This document shows positions 27,972 through 36,824 of a stretch of DNA of 64,000 nt, piece by piece. The notes beneath the pieces were generated by a model. It saw nothing but the letters and a program-made list of their open reading frames with translations, did no database searches and had not been told where the DNA came from. The DNA is from Crossiella sp. SN42. GTDB lineage: Bacteria > Actinomycetota > Actinomycetes > Mycobacteriales > Pseudonocardiaceae. The DNA lies in NCBI RefSeq assembly GCF_023897065.1, contig NZ_JAMHIV010000017.1, positions 1 to 64,000 on the forward strand, written 5' to 3'. The position numbers and the translations under genes were made by a program. Every line of letters starts with the position of its first letter. Within the stretch, counting starts at the first letter, position 1.

Positions 27972-30900
27972 GTGGCCCGTCGAGAGAAAGGTCCCAGCCA
28001 GCGTGGCGCGGGGGAAGCCCCGCGCTCGGAGACCCCCGAAAAGGGTGATGAGGCGGCTTCGAAGAGTAACGGGGCCAAGCAGATGCCGGCAGCCGCGACA
28101 CCGGACTCCACACCGGTGAGCACGGACAAGCCATCGCAGGCCAAGTCCGCGCAGGAGGTGGGCACGGCCCGCTGGCGCCTGCGCAACTGGCGACTGCGCA
28201 GCAAGCTGCTCGCCGTACTCCTCATCCCGACGGTGGTCGCCCTTGTGCTGGGTGGCGTCCAGGTGACCAACGAGATCGACCAGGCCGGCCGGCTGGCCAG
28301 GCTCGCGACGCAGGCCCAGTTGCAGGGCAGCGTGGCCACGTTGGTGCACCAGATGCAGCGCGAGCGGGACCTCACGGTCCGCTACGTCGCCTCCACCGAT
28401 AACGAGAAGGAAGACCAGGTCGGTGTGCTGGACCGCCAGCGCAAGCGCGTCATCGACGCCACCGAGGTGCTGCGCAACCAGCTCAACGAGGTCGGTCCCT
28501 CACTGGATGACGACACCAGGCGTTCCTACGTCACCGTCGTGCAGCAGCTGGAGCGGTTGAACCGGCTGCGCCAGGTGGCGGGCGTCACCGCGTACCCCGA
28601 GTCGGAGATCCTGCGCAACTACACCGAGTCCATCGGAGCCCTGCTGGACCTGGGTGAGATCGCGGGCACCCAGGCCGACGAGCCGGAGCTGATCCGGCTG
28701 CAGCTGGCCGCGGTGGCCCTCGGCCGGGCCAAGGAGCAGGTCTCCCGCAAGCGCGCGATCCTGCTGGACATCCTGCAGCAGAAGAAGTTCGAGCCGACCC
28801 AGACCAGGCAGATCCTGGCCGCGGACGCCGAGCTGGAAGCCGCGCGCAACGACTTCCGCAAGTCCGCGACGCCGGAGCAGCGGCGGCAGTACGACGACAC
28901 CGTCACCGGTCTGATCGTCGACGTGGCCAACGACATGCAGGAGGCCGTGCTCCAGCTGGCCGCCCAGCCGCAGGCCCCGCAGGCCGCGGCCTTCGGCAAC
29001 CTGGCCACCGACCGCTGGGACATGGCCGCGACGCTGACCATCAACCTGACCCAGCGCGTCGAGAACTCGCTGATCGACCAGCTCAAGGCGGACACCGCGG
29101 CCGCGGCGGCCGCCGTGCGCGCCTCGGCGACCACCCGCTCCATCCTGGTGCTGGCCGCGCTCGCGCTGGCGGTGTTCCTGGCGATGCTGGTGGCCTACTC
29201 GCTGCTGCGCCCGCTGCGCATCCTGCGCCGCACGGCGCTGGAGGTGGCCGACCGGAAGCTGCCGGAGGCGGTCGAGCGCATCCTGGCCGCGCCGGACCCG
29301 GCCGAGGCGGCCAAGACCGCCATCGAGCCGGTGCCCGTGCACACCCGCGAGGAGGTCGGGCAGGTCGCCCGGTCCTTCGACGCGGTGCACGGCGAGGCGG
29401 TCCGGCTGGCGGCCGAGCAGGCGCTGCTGCGGGACAACGTCAACGCGATGTTCGTCAACCTCTCCCGCCGGTCCCAGGCGCTGGTCGAACGCCAGCTGAG
29501 CCTGATCGACCGGCTGGAGCAGGACGAGCAGGACCCGGACCAGCTCTCCAGCCTGTTCGAGCTGGACCACCTGGCCACCCGGATGCGCCGCAACTCGGAG
29601 AACCTGCTGGTCCTCGCGGGCACCGACCTCACCAGGCGGCTCACCCGCCCGGTGCCGGTGGCCGAGGTGGTCGGCGCCGCGGTCTCCGAGGTCGAGCAGT
29701 ACGCCAGGGTGCAGGTCACCGCGGTGCCCGACCTGGCCGTGATGGGCCGCGCGGTCAACGACGTGGTGCACCTGGTGGCCGAGCTGCTGGACAACGCCAC
29801 CGCGTTCTCCGACCCGAACACCAAGGTCACCGTGCGCACCGCCCGCACCCGCAAGGGCGAGCTGGCGATCGAGATCAGCGACCGCGGTGTGGGCATGCCC
29901 GAGCAGGAGATCACCGACTACAACCAGCGGCTGGCCGACCCGCCGGAGGTCGACGTCGCGGTCTCCAGGCGGATGGGCCTGTTCGTGGTCGGCCGGCTGG
30001 CCCAGCGGCACGACATCCGGGTCCGCCTGCGCAACAACGAGGACATCGAGGGCGGCACCACCGCGCTCGTGGTGGTCCCGGCCGAGCTGATCCAGCCGCT
30101 GAGCTCCCCCTCGGCGGGCCGGACCTCGGCGGGGTCGCTGTTCACCCAGTCGCACACCGGGTCGCAGCCGCCGGTGCCCTCGCCCTACCAGCAGACCGCC
30201 GCCTCGGTGATCAACACCGGCGAGCACCAGTCGCTGTTCACCTCCAACTCCGCCCCGGCGGAGCAGAGCCAGCCGTCCCTGCCGCCGGTCCCGCCGGTGG
30301 CGGAGCCGGAGCAGCCCGCCGAGGTCAGTGGCCCGGTGGCGGACTCGGGCGACCACCCGGACCTGACCGTCCAGGTGCTCACCGGCCGGGGCGAGCAGGA
30401 CCCGGCGGCTCCGCCGGAGCTGTCCGCGCCGAGGGACATCTTCCAGCCCGTGGTGCCGCCTGCGCCGCAGCCGGAGCCCGTCCCGGAGCCGGAGCCCGAA
30501 CCGGTGGCCGAGCAGACCCAGGCCGGCCGCAACCCGATCGTGCCCAGGGCCTCGGTCACGCCACCTGCCTACGGCGCGCTGAACGGGACCGGGGAGCGCC
30601 CCAAGGGCGTCGAGTACGACCTGGACGCCCCCACCGAGCGGCTGCCGATCTACGAGGCGGTGCTCTCGCAGTGGTTCCAGGCCGTGGACAGCGAGCCGGT
30701 CGGCGGGGCCGCGCCCTACCTCGGCTCCGACCGCGGCGACCTGGGCCTCGGCCCGGTCCCGCCGGTGAAGTCCAAGGCCGCCCCGGCCCGGCCTGAGCCC
30801 AAGACCGAGCAGGTCCGGCTGCCCGAGCCCAAGACCGAGCAGGTCAGGGCGCCCGAGCCGCAGCGTCCGGCAGAGCCCCAGCGGCCTGCCGAGCCGCCGC

Positions 30901-31427
30901 GTCCGGCGGAGCCGCAGCGCGCGGTCGAGCCGGAACGCCCGGCCGAGCGCTCCGCGCCGCAGCCCGCGGTGCCCGTGGCCAAGGCGGAGCCGGAGCCCGA
31001 ACCGGCCCCGCAGCGGCGCCCGGCGGTTGAACGTCCGGCCGCGCGCCTCCAGGATGAGACGGTGACCGCACGCCGCCCGAGCACCGACTGGCATTCGCCA
31101 GGCGATGAGGGCTGGCAGCAGGCCGAGGCCGTGCTGAGCAGTGCCAAGGCGCTGTCCCAGCAGACCCCGTCCGGACTGCCCAAGCGGGTGCCGAAGGCGC
31201 ACCTGGTGCCGGGCTCGGCGGCACCCCGTCAGCAGACGCTGCCGTCGAAGACTCCGGCGTCCGGTCGCTCCGCGGACAATGTTCGTGGGAGGATGTCAAG
31301 TTTCCAGCAGGGTCTGCGCCGGGGAAGGCACGCCAGGATCGATGTCCTGACGAACGAGTCGGCTCAGGGACCGAACGACGACGAGACCCGCTCCAACGGG
31401 CAGGCGAGGAACGAGGAGCAGCCGTGA
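27972..31427 (+). CDS. cvnA: CvnA: conservon sensor histidine kinase with nitrate/nitrite-sensing-type domain
   Basis: A 1151-residue membrane protein heading a Cvn conservon. After a charged N-terminus, helix 1 (about 78-97) and helix 2 (about 390-412) bracket an all-helical extracellular NIT-type sensor. A HAMP-like stretch follows, then a degenerate dimerisation segment around LFELDHLATRMRRN (near 530) and a HATPase domain with N-box ELLDNATAFS (near 603) and DRGVGM (near 637). The last 450 residues are Pro/Glu/Ala-rich and probably disordered, with repeats of P-E-P-K-T-E-Q-V-R. GTG at 27972 with AGAGGAAG upstream was chosen. Conservons pair this kinase with a small GTPase in a membrane complex. 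Confidence 0.9.
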   Translation: MARREKGPSQRGAGEAPRSETPEKGDEAASKSNGAKQMPAAATPDSTPVSTDKPSQAKSAQEVGTARWRLRNWRLRSKLLAVLLIPTVVALVLGGVQVTNEIDQAGRLARLATQAQLQGSVATLVHQMQRERDLTVRYVASTDNEKEDQVGVLDRQRKRVIDATEVLRNQLNEVGPSLDDDTRRSYVTVVQQLERLNRLRQVAGVTAYPESEILRNYTESIGALLDLGEIAGTQADEPELIRLQLAAVALGRAKEQVSRKRAILLDILQQKKFEPTQTRQILAADAELEAARNDFRKSATPEQRRQYDDTVTGLIVDVANDMQEAVLQLAAQPQAPQAAAFGNLATDRWDMAATLTINLTQRVENSLIDQLKADTAAAAAAVRASATTRSILVLAALALAVFLAMLVAYSLLRPLRILRRTALEVADRKLPEAVERILAAPDPAEAAKTAIEPVPVHTREEVGQVARSFDAVHGEAVRLAAEQALLRDNVNAMFVNLSRRSQALVERQLSLIDRLEQDEQDPDQLSSLFELDHLATRMRRNSENLLVLAGTDLTRRLTRPVPVAEVVGAAVSEVEQYARVQVTAVPDLAVMGRAVNDVVHLVAELLDNATAFSDPNTKVTVRTARTRKGELAIEISDRGVGMPEQEITDYNQRLADPPEVDVAVSRRMGLFVVGRLAQRHDIRVRLRNNEDIEGGTTALVVVPAELIQPLSSPSAGRTSAGSLFTQSHTGSQPPVPSPYQQTAASVINTGEHQSLFTSNSAPAEQSQPSLPPVPPVAEPEQPAEVSGPVADSGDHPDLTVQVLTGRGEQDPAAPPELSAPRDIFQPVVPPAPQPEPVPEPEPEPVAEQTQAGRNPIVPRASVTPPAYGALNGTGERPKGVEYDLDAPTERLPIYEAVLSQWFQAVDSEPVGGAAPYLGSDRGDLGLGPVPPVKSKAAPARPEPKTEQVRLPEPKTEQVRAPEPQRPAEPQRPAEPPRPAEPQRAVEPERPAERSAPQPAVPVAKAEPEPEPAPQRRPAVERPAARLQDETVTARRPSTDWHSPGDEGWQQAEAVLSSAKALSQQTPSGLPKRVPKAHLVPGSAAPRQQTLPSKTPASGRSADNVRGRMSSFQQGLRRGRHARIDVLTNESAQGPNDDETRSNGQARNEEQP

Positions 31428-31468
31428 ACGAGCCAGCGGTGACGGCCCTTGAGGAGGAGTCCGCGTGA
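31424..31468 (+). CDS. 14-codon bridge ORF between cvnA and cvnB
   Basis: GTG at 31424 overlaps the cvnA stop (GTGA) and the ORF's own TGA at 31466-31468 overlaps the GTG of cvnB, again as GTGA. The encoded peptide is [14 protein letters not shown]. The cvnB ribosome-binding site GAGGAGGAG lies inside it as its Glu-Glu-Glu codons. It would keep ribosomes moving from cvnA to cvnB without a gap, so it may serve coupling and not make a functional peptide. Confidence 0.4.
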   Translation: MNEPAVTALEEESA

Positions 31469-31887
31469 CCGAGTCAGTCCAACAGCCAGGCAGCTTCGGT
31501 TGGTTGATCACTGACTTCGTGCGCCGGGTGCCCGGTGTCGCCCACGCGGTCGTGGTCTCCGCCGACGGTCTGATGCTCGCGGGGTCGGAGGGCCTGCCCA
31601 GGGATCGCGCCGAACAGCTGTCGGCGGTCTCCTCCGGCCTGGTCAGCCTGACCGCGGGTGCGGCTCGGTGCTTCGAGGCGGGCGAGGTGGCCCAGACGGT
31701 GGTCGAGATGGAGCGGGGCTACCTGTTCCTGATGTCGATCAGTGACGGGTCCTGCCTGTCCGTGCTCGCGGCGCCGAACTGCGACATCGGCCTGGTGGCG
31801 TACGAGATGACCTTGCTCGTGGAGCGGGTCGGTCAGCAGCTCACCCCCGAACTGCGCGCGCAGCTGCACGGCGTGGTGCGCAGATAA
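31465..31887 (+). CDS. cvnB: CvnB: roadblock/LC7 domain protein
   Basis: A 140-residue roadblock/LC7 protein, one fold with the pattern [20 protein letters not shown] near residues 18-37 and a C-terminal helix [10 protein letters not shown]. Such proteins act as regulators of small Ras-like GTPases such as CvnD. The GTG at 31465 has a strong GAGGAGGAG site upstream. It is the second member of the conservon. Confidence 0.93.
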   Translation: MTESVQQPGSFGWLITDFVRRVPGVAHAVVVSADGLMLAGSEGLPRDRAEQLSAVSSGLVSLTAGAARCFEAGEVAQTVVEMERGYLFLMSISDGSCLSVLAAPNCDIGLVAYEMTLLVERVGQQLTPELRAQLHGVVRR

Positions 31888-31911
31888 TGAGTCGATGGGG
31901 GTGACGCGGAG

Positions 31912-32517
31912 ATGACCACAGGTTCAGGCTTCACTGGCGACCGGTTCGACTACAAGGAGTGGGCGCTGGGCGGCTTCGGATACAACGAGCCGGACGACGA
32001 CGGCGAACTCCGGGCGGAGCACCCGGACACGCTGTCGCCGCGCGGCGGGCTGGACGGGATGGGCTCAGGGCTGTTCGGCGGCCCTGGCGCGGACCTGTTC
32101 GGCGGCGGGATGGTCGAGGATTCCCCCATCCCCCAGCAGGCCGCGCCGGGGGCCGCCTCGGCCGAGCCGGACCCCTTCACCGAGACCGGTTCGCTGGTGC
32201 GCCCCTACACCCGGACCGGCGGGCGTACCCGCCCCGACTACGACCTGGCCATCGAGGCGCTGGTGTCCACCAGCGACCACGGCCGGGATGCCGCGGTGCT
32301 GCCCGAACACCGCTCCATCTGCGGGCTCTGCCTGGACGCCCGCTCGGTCGCCGAGGTCGCCGCGCACCTGCGGCTGCCGCTGGGGGTCGTGCGGGTGCTC
32401 ATCGGCGACATGGCGGGGCTCGGGCTTGTCACGATTCACCAGGGCGGTTTGGTAATGGGGGACCGGCCGTCGCTTGCGTTCCTGGAAAGGGTGCTCAGTG
32501 GCCTCCGCAGGCTCTAA
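31912..32517 (+). CDS. cvnC: CvnC: DUF742 protein
   Basis: A 201-residue protein whose C-terminal half (about 95-201) is the DUF742 domain, recognised by VRPYTRTGGRTRPDYDLAIE, then HRSICGLCLDARSVAEVAAHL and LPLGVVRVLIGDMAGLGLV, a winged-helix-like arrangement. The N-terminal 90 residues are Gly/Asp/Pro-rich and look disordered; this extension is longer than in small CvnC proteins of about 120 residues. It overlaps cvnD by 20 bp. Confidence 0.92.
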   Translation: MTTGSGFTGDRFDYKEWALGGFGYNEPDDDGELRAEHPDTLSPRGGLDGMGSGLFGGPGADLFGGGMVEDSPIPQQAAPGAASAEPDPFTETGSLVRPYTRTGGRTRPDYDLAIEALVSTSDHGRDAAVLPEHRSICGLCLDARSVAEVAAHLRLPLGVVRVLIGDMAGLGLVTIHQGGLVMGDRPSLAFLERVLSGLRRL

Positions 32518-33103
32518 TCCCCGCAACGCGCCGGACACCCGGCGGGCCACCACCTCGGCCAAGATCGTGGTGGCCGGCGGGTTCGGCGTCGGGAAGACGA
32601 CGTTCGTCGGCTCGGTGTCCGAGATCGTGCCGCTGACCACCGAAGCGGTGATGACCGAGGCCAGCGTCGGGGTCGACGACCTCAGCGCCACGCCGAACAA
32701 GGTCACCACCACGGTGGCGATGGACTTCGGTCGTGTCTCGCTGGACAGCGACCTGATCCTCTACCTGTTCGGCACCCCGGGTCAGCACCGGTTCTGGTTC
32801 ATGTGGGACGACCTGGTGCGCGGCGCCATCGGCGCGGTCGTGCTGGTGGACACCCGCAGGCTGGCCGACGCCTTCGCCTCGATCGACTTCTTCGACGACC
32901 GGCAGCTGCCCTACGTCGTGGCGATCAACTGCTTCGACGGGACGCTGCACCACCGCGTCGAGGACGTGCGCGAGGCCCTCACCATCGAGGAGTCGGTGCC
33001 GATCATCACCTGCGACGCCCGCAGCCGGGAGTCCACCAAGCAGGCGCTGATCCACCTGGTGGAGCACGCCATGCGCCAGTGGATGGCCGTCCGCGCGGGC
33101 TGA
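32498..33103 (+). CDS. cvnD: CvnD: small GTPase of the conservon
   Basis: A 201-residue Ras-like ATP/GTP-binding protein. P-loop GGFGVGKTTF (about 26-35), switch-II region LFGTPGQHRFWFMW and base-contact segment AINCFDG are present; the usual NKxD is replaced by N-C-F-D, common in this family. GTG at 32498 lies within the end of cvnC and has GGAAAGG 7 nt upstream. The P450 gene (cvnE) that ends some conservons is absent; a terminator follows instead. Confidence 0.93.
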   Translation: MASAGSNPRNAPDTRRATTSAKIVVAGGFGVGKTTFVGSVSEIVPLTTEAVMTEASVGVDDLSATPNKVTTTVAMDFGRVSLDSDLILYLFGTPGQHRFWFMWDDLVRGAIGAVVLVDTRRLADAFASIDFFDDRQLPYVVAINCFDGTLHHRVEDVREALTIEESVPIITCDARSRESTKQALIHLVEHAMRQWMAVRAG

Positions 33104-33130
33104 TCGCAGGCCGGACCCGGCCTGAACGCA

Positions 33131-33164
33131 CGAAGGCCCCGGCTGAACCAGCCGGGGCGCTTCG
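33131..33164. terminator. Bidirectional terminator between cvnD and a convergent gene
   Basis: GCCCCGGCT (33136-33144) pairs with AGCCGGGGC (33150-33158) around a 5-nt loop, extended by CGAAG (33131-33135) against CTTCG (33160-33164). It lies between convergent genes and can serve both. Confidence 0.85.
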
Positions 33165-33175
33165 AGCTACCGCCG

Positions 33176-33910
33176 CTAGCGCTTCGCGCGCTCGGTGATC
33201 TTGGCCTTCGCCGCGCCGCGGATCCGCTCCGCCGCGGACTTCCGCGAGTCGTCATCGCCCACGTGCAGGCCGACGCCGGCGGTCGGGCTGCACCCGGCTC
33301 CGGCCGCCGCCGCGATCGGCTTGACGCCCACCCCGGCCTCCGCCGAGCAGACCAGGCCCGCGTCGGCGACCACGGCCACCTTCACATCACCCACCCCGGC
33401 GCCCAGGTTCAGCCCGGTGAGCTTCAGTCCCGCGGTCGGCCGGACGTTGATGTTCGGCACGTCGTTCGCGGCCCTGGGCTGGACCTTGGGTTTGGCCTTG
33501 GCCTGCCGGTCGGCGATCTTGGCGGTGGCCGCCTTCCTGATCCCGTCGCCCAGGCTGACGTGCACGTCCGCGTCATCGTCGTCATCGTCGTCGTCGTCCA
33601 GCACGTTCAGGTTCACGCCGATCCCGGCGTTCACGCCGACCTCCGCGCCGATGTCGATGGGGTCGACGCCGACGCCGACGCCGATCTCGCCGCCGAGGCT
33701 GATGCCGCCGCCGATGCCGATGCCGATGTCACCGATGCCGATGCCGATGTTGAGCCCGCTGATCGAGATGCCCGCGTTCACGCCCGCGTTGACGTTCGGC
33801 CGGTCGTCCGGCCGGTCGTCGGCTGAGGCCAGTCCGGCGCAGGCCAGCATGCCGAGGGACACCGCTGTGAAGCCAGCGGCCGAGCGCAGGGCCAGTCGGG
33901 AAATGGTCAT
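33176..33910 (-). CDS. Secreted Gly/Val/Ile-rich protein with a nine-Asp tract
   Basis: A 244-residue protein not assigned to a family. It has a Sec signal peptide (about 1-30, ending LASA|DD), then a low-complexity stretch (about 38-105) alternating Gly with Ile/Val, for example GIGIGDIGIGIGGG, consistent with an aggregating or beta-rich fibre-like segment. Nine consecutive Asp residues follow (coded at 33572-33598 by repeated GAC/GAT), then a Lys/Arg/Ala-rich helix, a second Gly-rich part with two Cys, and a basic C-terminus. The charge layout (Asp tract plus basic tail) suggests calcium binding or self-association; this is inference. The start ATG has GAGGAGG upstream. Confidence 0.75.
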   Translation of the reverse strand: MTISRLALRSAAGFTAVSLGMLACAGLASADDRPDDRPNVNAGVNAGISISGLNIGIGIGDIGIGIGGGISLGGEIGVGVGVDPIDIGAEVGVNAGIGVNLNVLDDDDDDDDDADVHVSLGDGIRKAATAKIADRQAKAKPKVQPRAANDVPNINVRPTAGLKLTGLNLGAGVGDVKVAVVADAGLVCSAEAGVGVKPIAAAAGAGCSPTAGVGLHVGDDDSRKSAAERIRGAAKAKITERAKR

Positions 33911-34197
33911 GCCATTCCTCCTCGCAGTCGTTTCGTCTACACGGTCGAAATGACCGCCGGTCGGAGGTGGCCGGTGCAGGTGACAACCTCCGCGGAGAAC
34001 GCTAAGCGCGAACAGGCCACTACAACGGGTGGTCCGGCGGACCGGACGAGTGGATCGTCCACATCGGACCGTTGTGCCTGAACTGGGCGCGTATTCGCAG
34101 GCGGAAACGATTCAGTCCGACGTCGTTCCGTATTCGATCTTGGTCGCGCCATCATGATCGGCGACCGCCGGAGGAGTGGGTGAAGCGCGCAGCGAGA

Positions 34198-36453
34198 TCA
34201 GGCGTCCTCGACAACGGCCACCGAGGTGATCCGGTGCACCGGGAACCGGCGCAGCGTTCCGTGCGCCTGGTCGAACCCCTCGAGCATGCCGCCGGCCACG
34301 CTCACCGGGTTCACCACCCGCTGGCTGGCCACCCCGTGGTTGTCCACGAAGCCGAGCCAGACGCTGCGACCCGCCTCGGCGGCCCCGCGCAGCAGGGCCA
34401 GGGTGGTCGCGCTGTCCGTCGGGGAGATTGTGGCACCCCTCGGTGTGGCCGCCGCGGCGTCCCCCGCTTTCATCTGCGCGACCACCGCGAGCAGCTGTTC
34501 CTCACTCGGCCCGCCGGGCACCACCGGGCGGCGGTGGTGCCTGATCCGGGCGGTGATCCGGCGGCCGGCCGGGCGCAGGTCGAGCACCTGCCCGTCCGGG
34601 CCCTCGGCGGCCGGGGCGAACCCGGCGGCGCGCAGCCCGTCCAGCACCTCGGCCAGGCTCATCGGGCTGACCAGCACGGTGGGCGCGATCCGGCGCAGCG
34701 CCAGCCGGTCGGCCTCCGCGCTGGCCAGCACCTCGGCCACCAGCACCGGGTCGTCGCAGCGCAGGAAGGACCCGGCCGCCCCGCCGCGCAGCCGTCCGTG
34801 CCGCCGGGCCACGTCGTCGATCAGGTAGGTCAGCGACTGCGGCACCGGGGTGCGCGAGCGGGTCCGGAACAGCTCGTGCAGGTCGGCCGCGGTGCGCCCG
34901 GAGTCCAGCGCGCGGCGCGCGGTGGCCTCGGTGACCCGGTAGACCGTCGCCCCGCCCGCGGACTCCACGTCGGCGACCAGCGCGATGTCGGCGGCCAGAT
35001 CGGCCTCCAGCGGGCCGGGCGCGACCACGGTCAGGTCGGCCTGCACCAGCACGTGGTCCACCGGCGCCGGCATCGCGTCGGCCATGGTCTTGGCGGCCGC
35101 GGTCGGCCCCTCGGTCAGCAGCGTGCGGCCCGGTCCGCTCAGCGCGTCCAGCGCGAGCACGCCGAGCACGGTGCCCTCGGCCACCGTCCACTCGACCAGG
35201 TCGTCGCGCAGCCTGCCGCCGCGCCGGGGCGCCCGCCAGGCCAGCACCGCGGCCAGCTGCCGCACGTCCTTGACCGTGGCGCCCGGCGGCAGGTCGGCCA
35301 GCACGTCCAGCACCCGCCGCCGCTCCCGGGGCGCCAGCGGGCGGCGCAGCTCTTCGCTGAGCACGCCCAGCGGCCGGTCCTTCTCGTCCCGGCGGCCGTA
35401 GAGGCCGGGCAGCCGGGGCAGGTCCAGCCAGGCCTGCGCCAGGGTGGCCCAGCGCTGCTCGGGGGTGCCGACCAGCCAGGTGTCGGCCAGCGTGGTGGGC
35501 ACCCACTCCGGCTCGCCCGCCTCGCTGTCGCCTGCCAGGCCCGCGCCGACCACCAGCTCGGCCAGCAGCCCGGCCCTGCGCTCCTCGACGTCGATCTCCT
35601 TGGCCAGCCTGCGCAGCTCCCGCACGCCGAGCCCGCCGGAGCGCAGCACCGGCGGCGGCTCCTCGCTCCAGAACCCGATCAGCCCCTCGACCTGCCGCAG
35701 CAGCTCCATCGCCGCCCCGGCCGCGGTGGCGTCCACGGTGGCCTGGTTGTGCGCGCCGGTGTCCAGCGCGGGCTCGGTCACCTCCACGGCCCGGAACGCC
35801 CGGTTCCCGCGCAGCGCGAGCCCGACCTGCCTCGGCAGCTCCACGGTCTCGGCGTCCCGGCGCAGCAGCAGGCCGCGGGCGAGCAGCTTCTGCACCGGGT
35901 TGCGCGCCTTCTCCAGCGGCACCACCGTGCCCGCGTCCCTGGTCCGCCCGGTGGGCTGGCCGTCGGCCAGTGTCTCCAGCAGCTTGCGCTCGGTCTCGTC
36001 CAGCTCGGCCAGCAGCGCGGGCAGGTCCGCCCCGTCCAGCCGGGGGTCCGGCCTGCCCAGACCGGCCGGGAACAGGGTCACCGCCTCGGTGGCCGCGGGC
36101 GGCACGGACAGCGCGGTGTCCGGTCCCCAGGCCAGCGCGCGGGAGCGCAGCAGCTCCACCGCGGCCTTGGTCGCCTTGACCGGCACCCCCTTGCCGAGCA
36201 GCGCGGAGACCTCGGTCAGCGGCCGCGGCGCGGTGTCCGCGCCGGCCAGCAGCAGGGCTTCCAGCACGGTCAGGGTGAAGGAGTCCAGGTCCTCGCAGGC
36301 CCTGGCGATGGAGGCGCGGATGCCGGCTCTGGTGGCCAGCACGCTGGTGTCGCCGGGGGAGGGGGTGGCCAGGTCGGGGCGGGCGCGCAGCAGAGCGGCG
36401 AGCCTCGTCTCGTCCTGCGCGCGCAGCCACGCGGCGAGTGAAGGACCGGACAT
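34198..36453 (-). CDS. Helicase_C_3 (XPB/Ssl2 N-terminal-like) domain protein
   Basis: A 751-residue protein homologous to M. tuberculosis Rv0862c. The recognisable domain (about 440-580) includes HVLVQADLTVVAPGPLEADL and Y-R-V-T-E-A-T-A-R-R-A-L-D-S-G, the same region found at the N-terminus of bacterial XPB. There are no helicase motor motifs. The rest is rich in helices, with a WYL-like C-terminal sheet (V-W-L-G-F-V-D-N-H-G). It is usually next to XPB and may assist it. The ATG at 36453 was chosen because the frame upstream overlaps the divergent small gene. Confidence 0.85.
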   Translation of the reverse strand: MSGPSLAAWLRAQDETRLAALLRARPDLATPSPGDTSVLATRAGIRASIARACEDLDSFTLTVLEALLLAGADTAPRPLTEVSALLGKGVPVKATKAAVELLRSRALAWGPDTALSVPPAATEAVTLFPAGLGRPDPRLDGADLPALLAELDETERKLLETLADGQPTGRTRDAGTVVPLEKARNPVQKLLARGLLLRRDAETVELPRQVGLALRGNRAFRAVEVTEPALDTGAHNQATVDATAAGAAMELLRQVEGLIGFWSEEPPPVLRSGGLGVRELRRLAKEIDVEERRAGLLAELVVGAGLAGDSEAGEPEWVPTTLADTWLVGTPEQRWATLAQAWLDLPRLPGLYGRRDEKDRPLGVLSEELRRPLAPRERRRVLDVLADLPPGATVKDVRQLAAVLAWRAPRRGGRLRDDLVEWTVAEGTVLGVLALDALSGPGRTLLTEGPTAAAKTMADAMPAPVDHVLVQADLTVVAPGPLEADLAADIALVADVESAGGATVYRVTEATARRALDSGRTAADLHELFRTRSRTPVPQSLTYLIDDVARRHGRLRGGAAGSFLRCDDPVLVAEVLASAEADRLALRRIAPTVLVSPMSLAEVLDGLRAAGFAPAAEGPDGQVLDLRPAGRRITARIRHHRRPVVPGGPSEEQLLAVVAQMKAGDAAAATPRGATISPTDSATTLALLRGAAEAGRSVWLGFVDNHGVASQRVVNPVSVAGGMLEGFDQAHGTLRRFPVHRITSVAVVEDA

Positions 36454-36526
36454 CCCCTCCACGGTATCTGCCCGCGGTGGATCGTCGGGCACACTATGGC
36501 GCGTACGACGACAGAGGAGGATTGAC

Positions 36527-36712
36527 GTGTCCAAGGCCGAGCGCCACGCGGAGCGGATCGAGCCCACCTGGCCGGAGGGTCCCTCCGAGAAGGAGCACGC
36601 GGTCAGCGAGCTCGTCAGCCATCTCCAGGGCGCGCAGTCGCCGTTCGGCGAGGTGAGCTTCCCGTTCGAGTCGGTGCCCTACCACCACCCGACCACGGTG
36701 ATCAACAAGTAG
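36527..36712 (+). CDS. Small conserved actinobacterial protein
   Basis: A 61-residue hydrophilic protein beginning VSKAERHAERIEPTWPEGPS and ending HPTTVINK. GTG at 36527 has the strong site AGAGGAGG 7 nt upstream, and a good terminator follows, so it is a real short gene. It occupies the place of Rv0863 in the M. tuberculosis order (helicase_C_3 protein, small gene, moaC). No function is known. Confidence 0.75.
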   Translation: MSKAERHAERIEPTWPEGPSEKEHAVSELVSHLQGAQSPFGEVSFPFESVPYHHPTTVINK

Positions 36713-36724
36713 GCGGAACCGGTT

Positions 36725-36763
36725 CACGCGGCTCGGCGAGGATTCAGCTTTCCGAGCCGCGTG
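36725..36763 (+). terminator. Terminator after the small conserved gene
   Basis: Perfect 12-bp stem CACGCGGCTCGG (36725-36736) with CCGAGCCGCGTG (36752-36763) and a 15-nt loop, 12 bp after the stop codon. Confidence 0.85.
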
Positions 36764-36824
36764 CGTACTTTAAGTAACCCGGGACTACGCTCTTCGGTTG
36801 AAAGCGTTGTCTTGGAGGCCACCA

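Noticed and set aside
28500..31202. 900-codon open frame opposite cvnA
   Set aside because: It is Arg/Leu/Gly-rich with no motifs and mirrors the GC-rich third-position pattern of the real gene on the other strand.
33104..33175. A cvnE cytochrome P450 completing the conservon
   Set aside because: A terminator follows cvnD at once and the next gene is convergent and unrelated.
33572..33760. Short tandem repeats resembling a CRISPR array
   Set aside because: These are in-frame GAC/GAT and GGC-ATC codon repeats of the secreted protein, without spacers or cas genes.
34072..36441. 789-codon open frame opposite the helicase_C_3 gene
   Set aside because: Low-complexity Gln/Arg/His/Gly composition; a shadow of the real gene.
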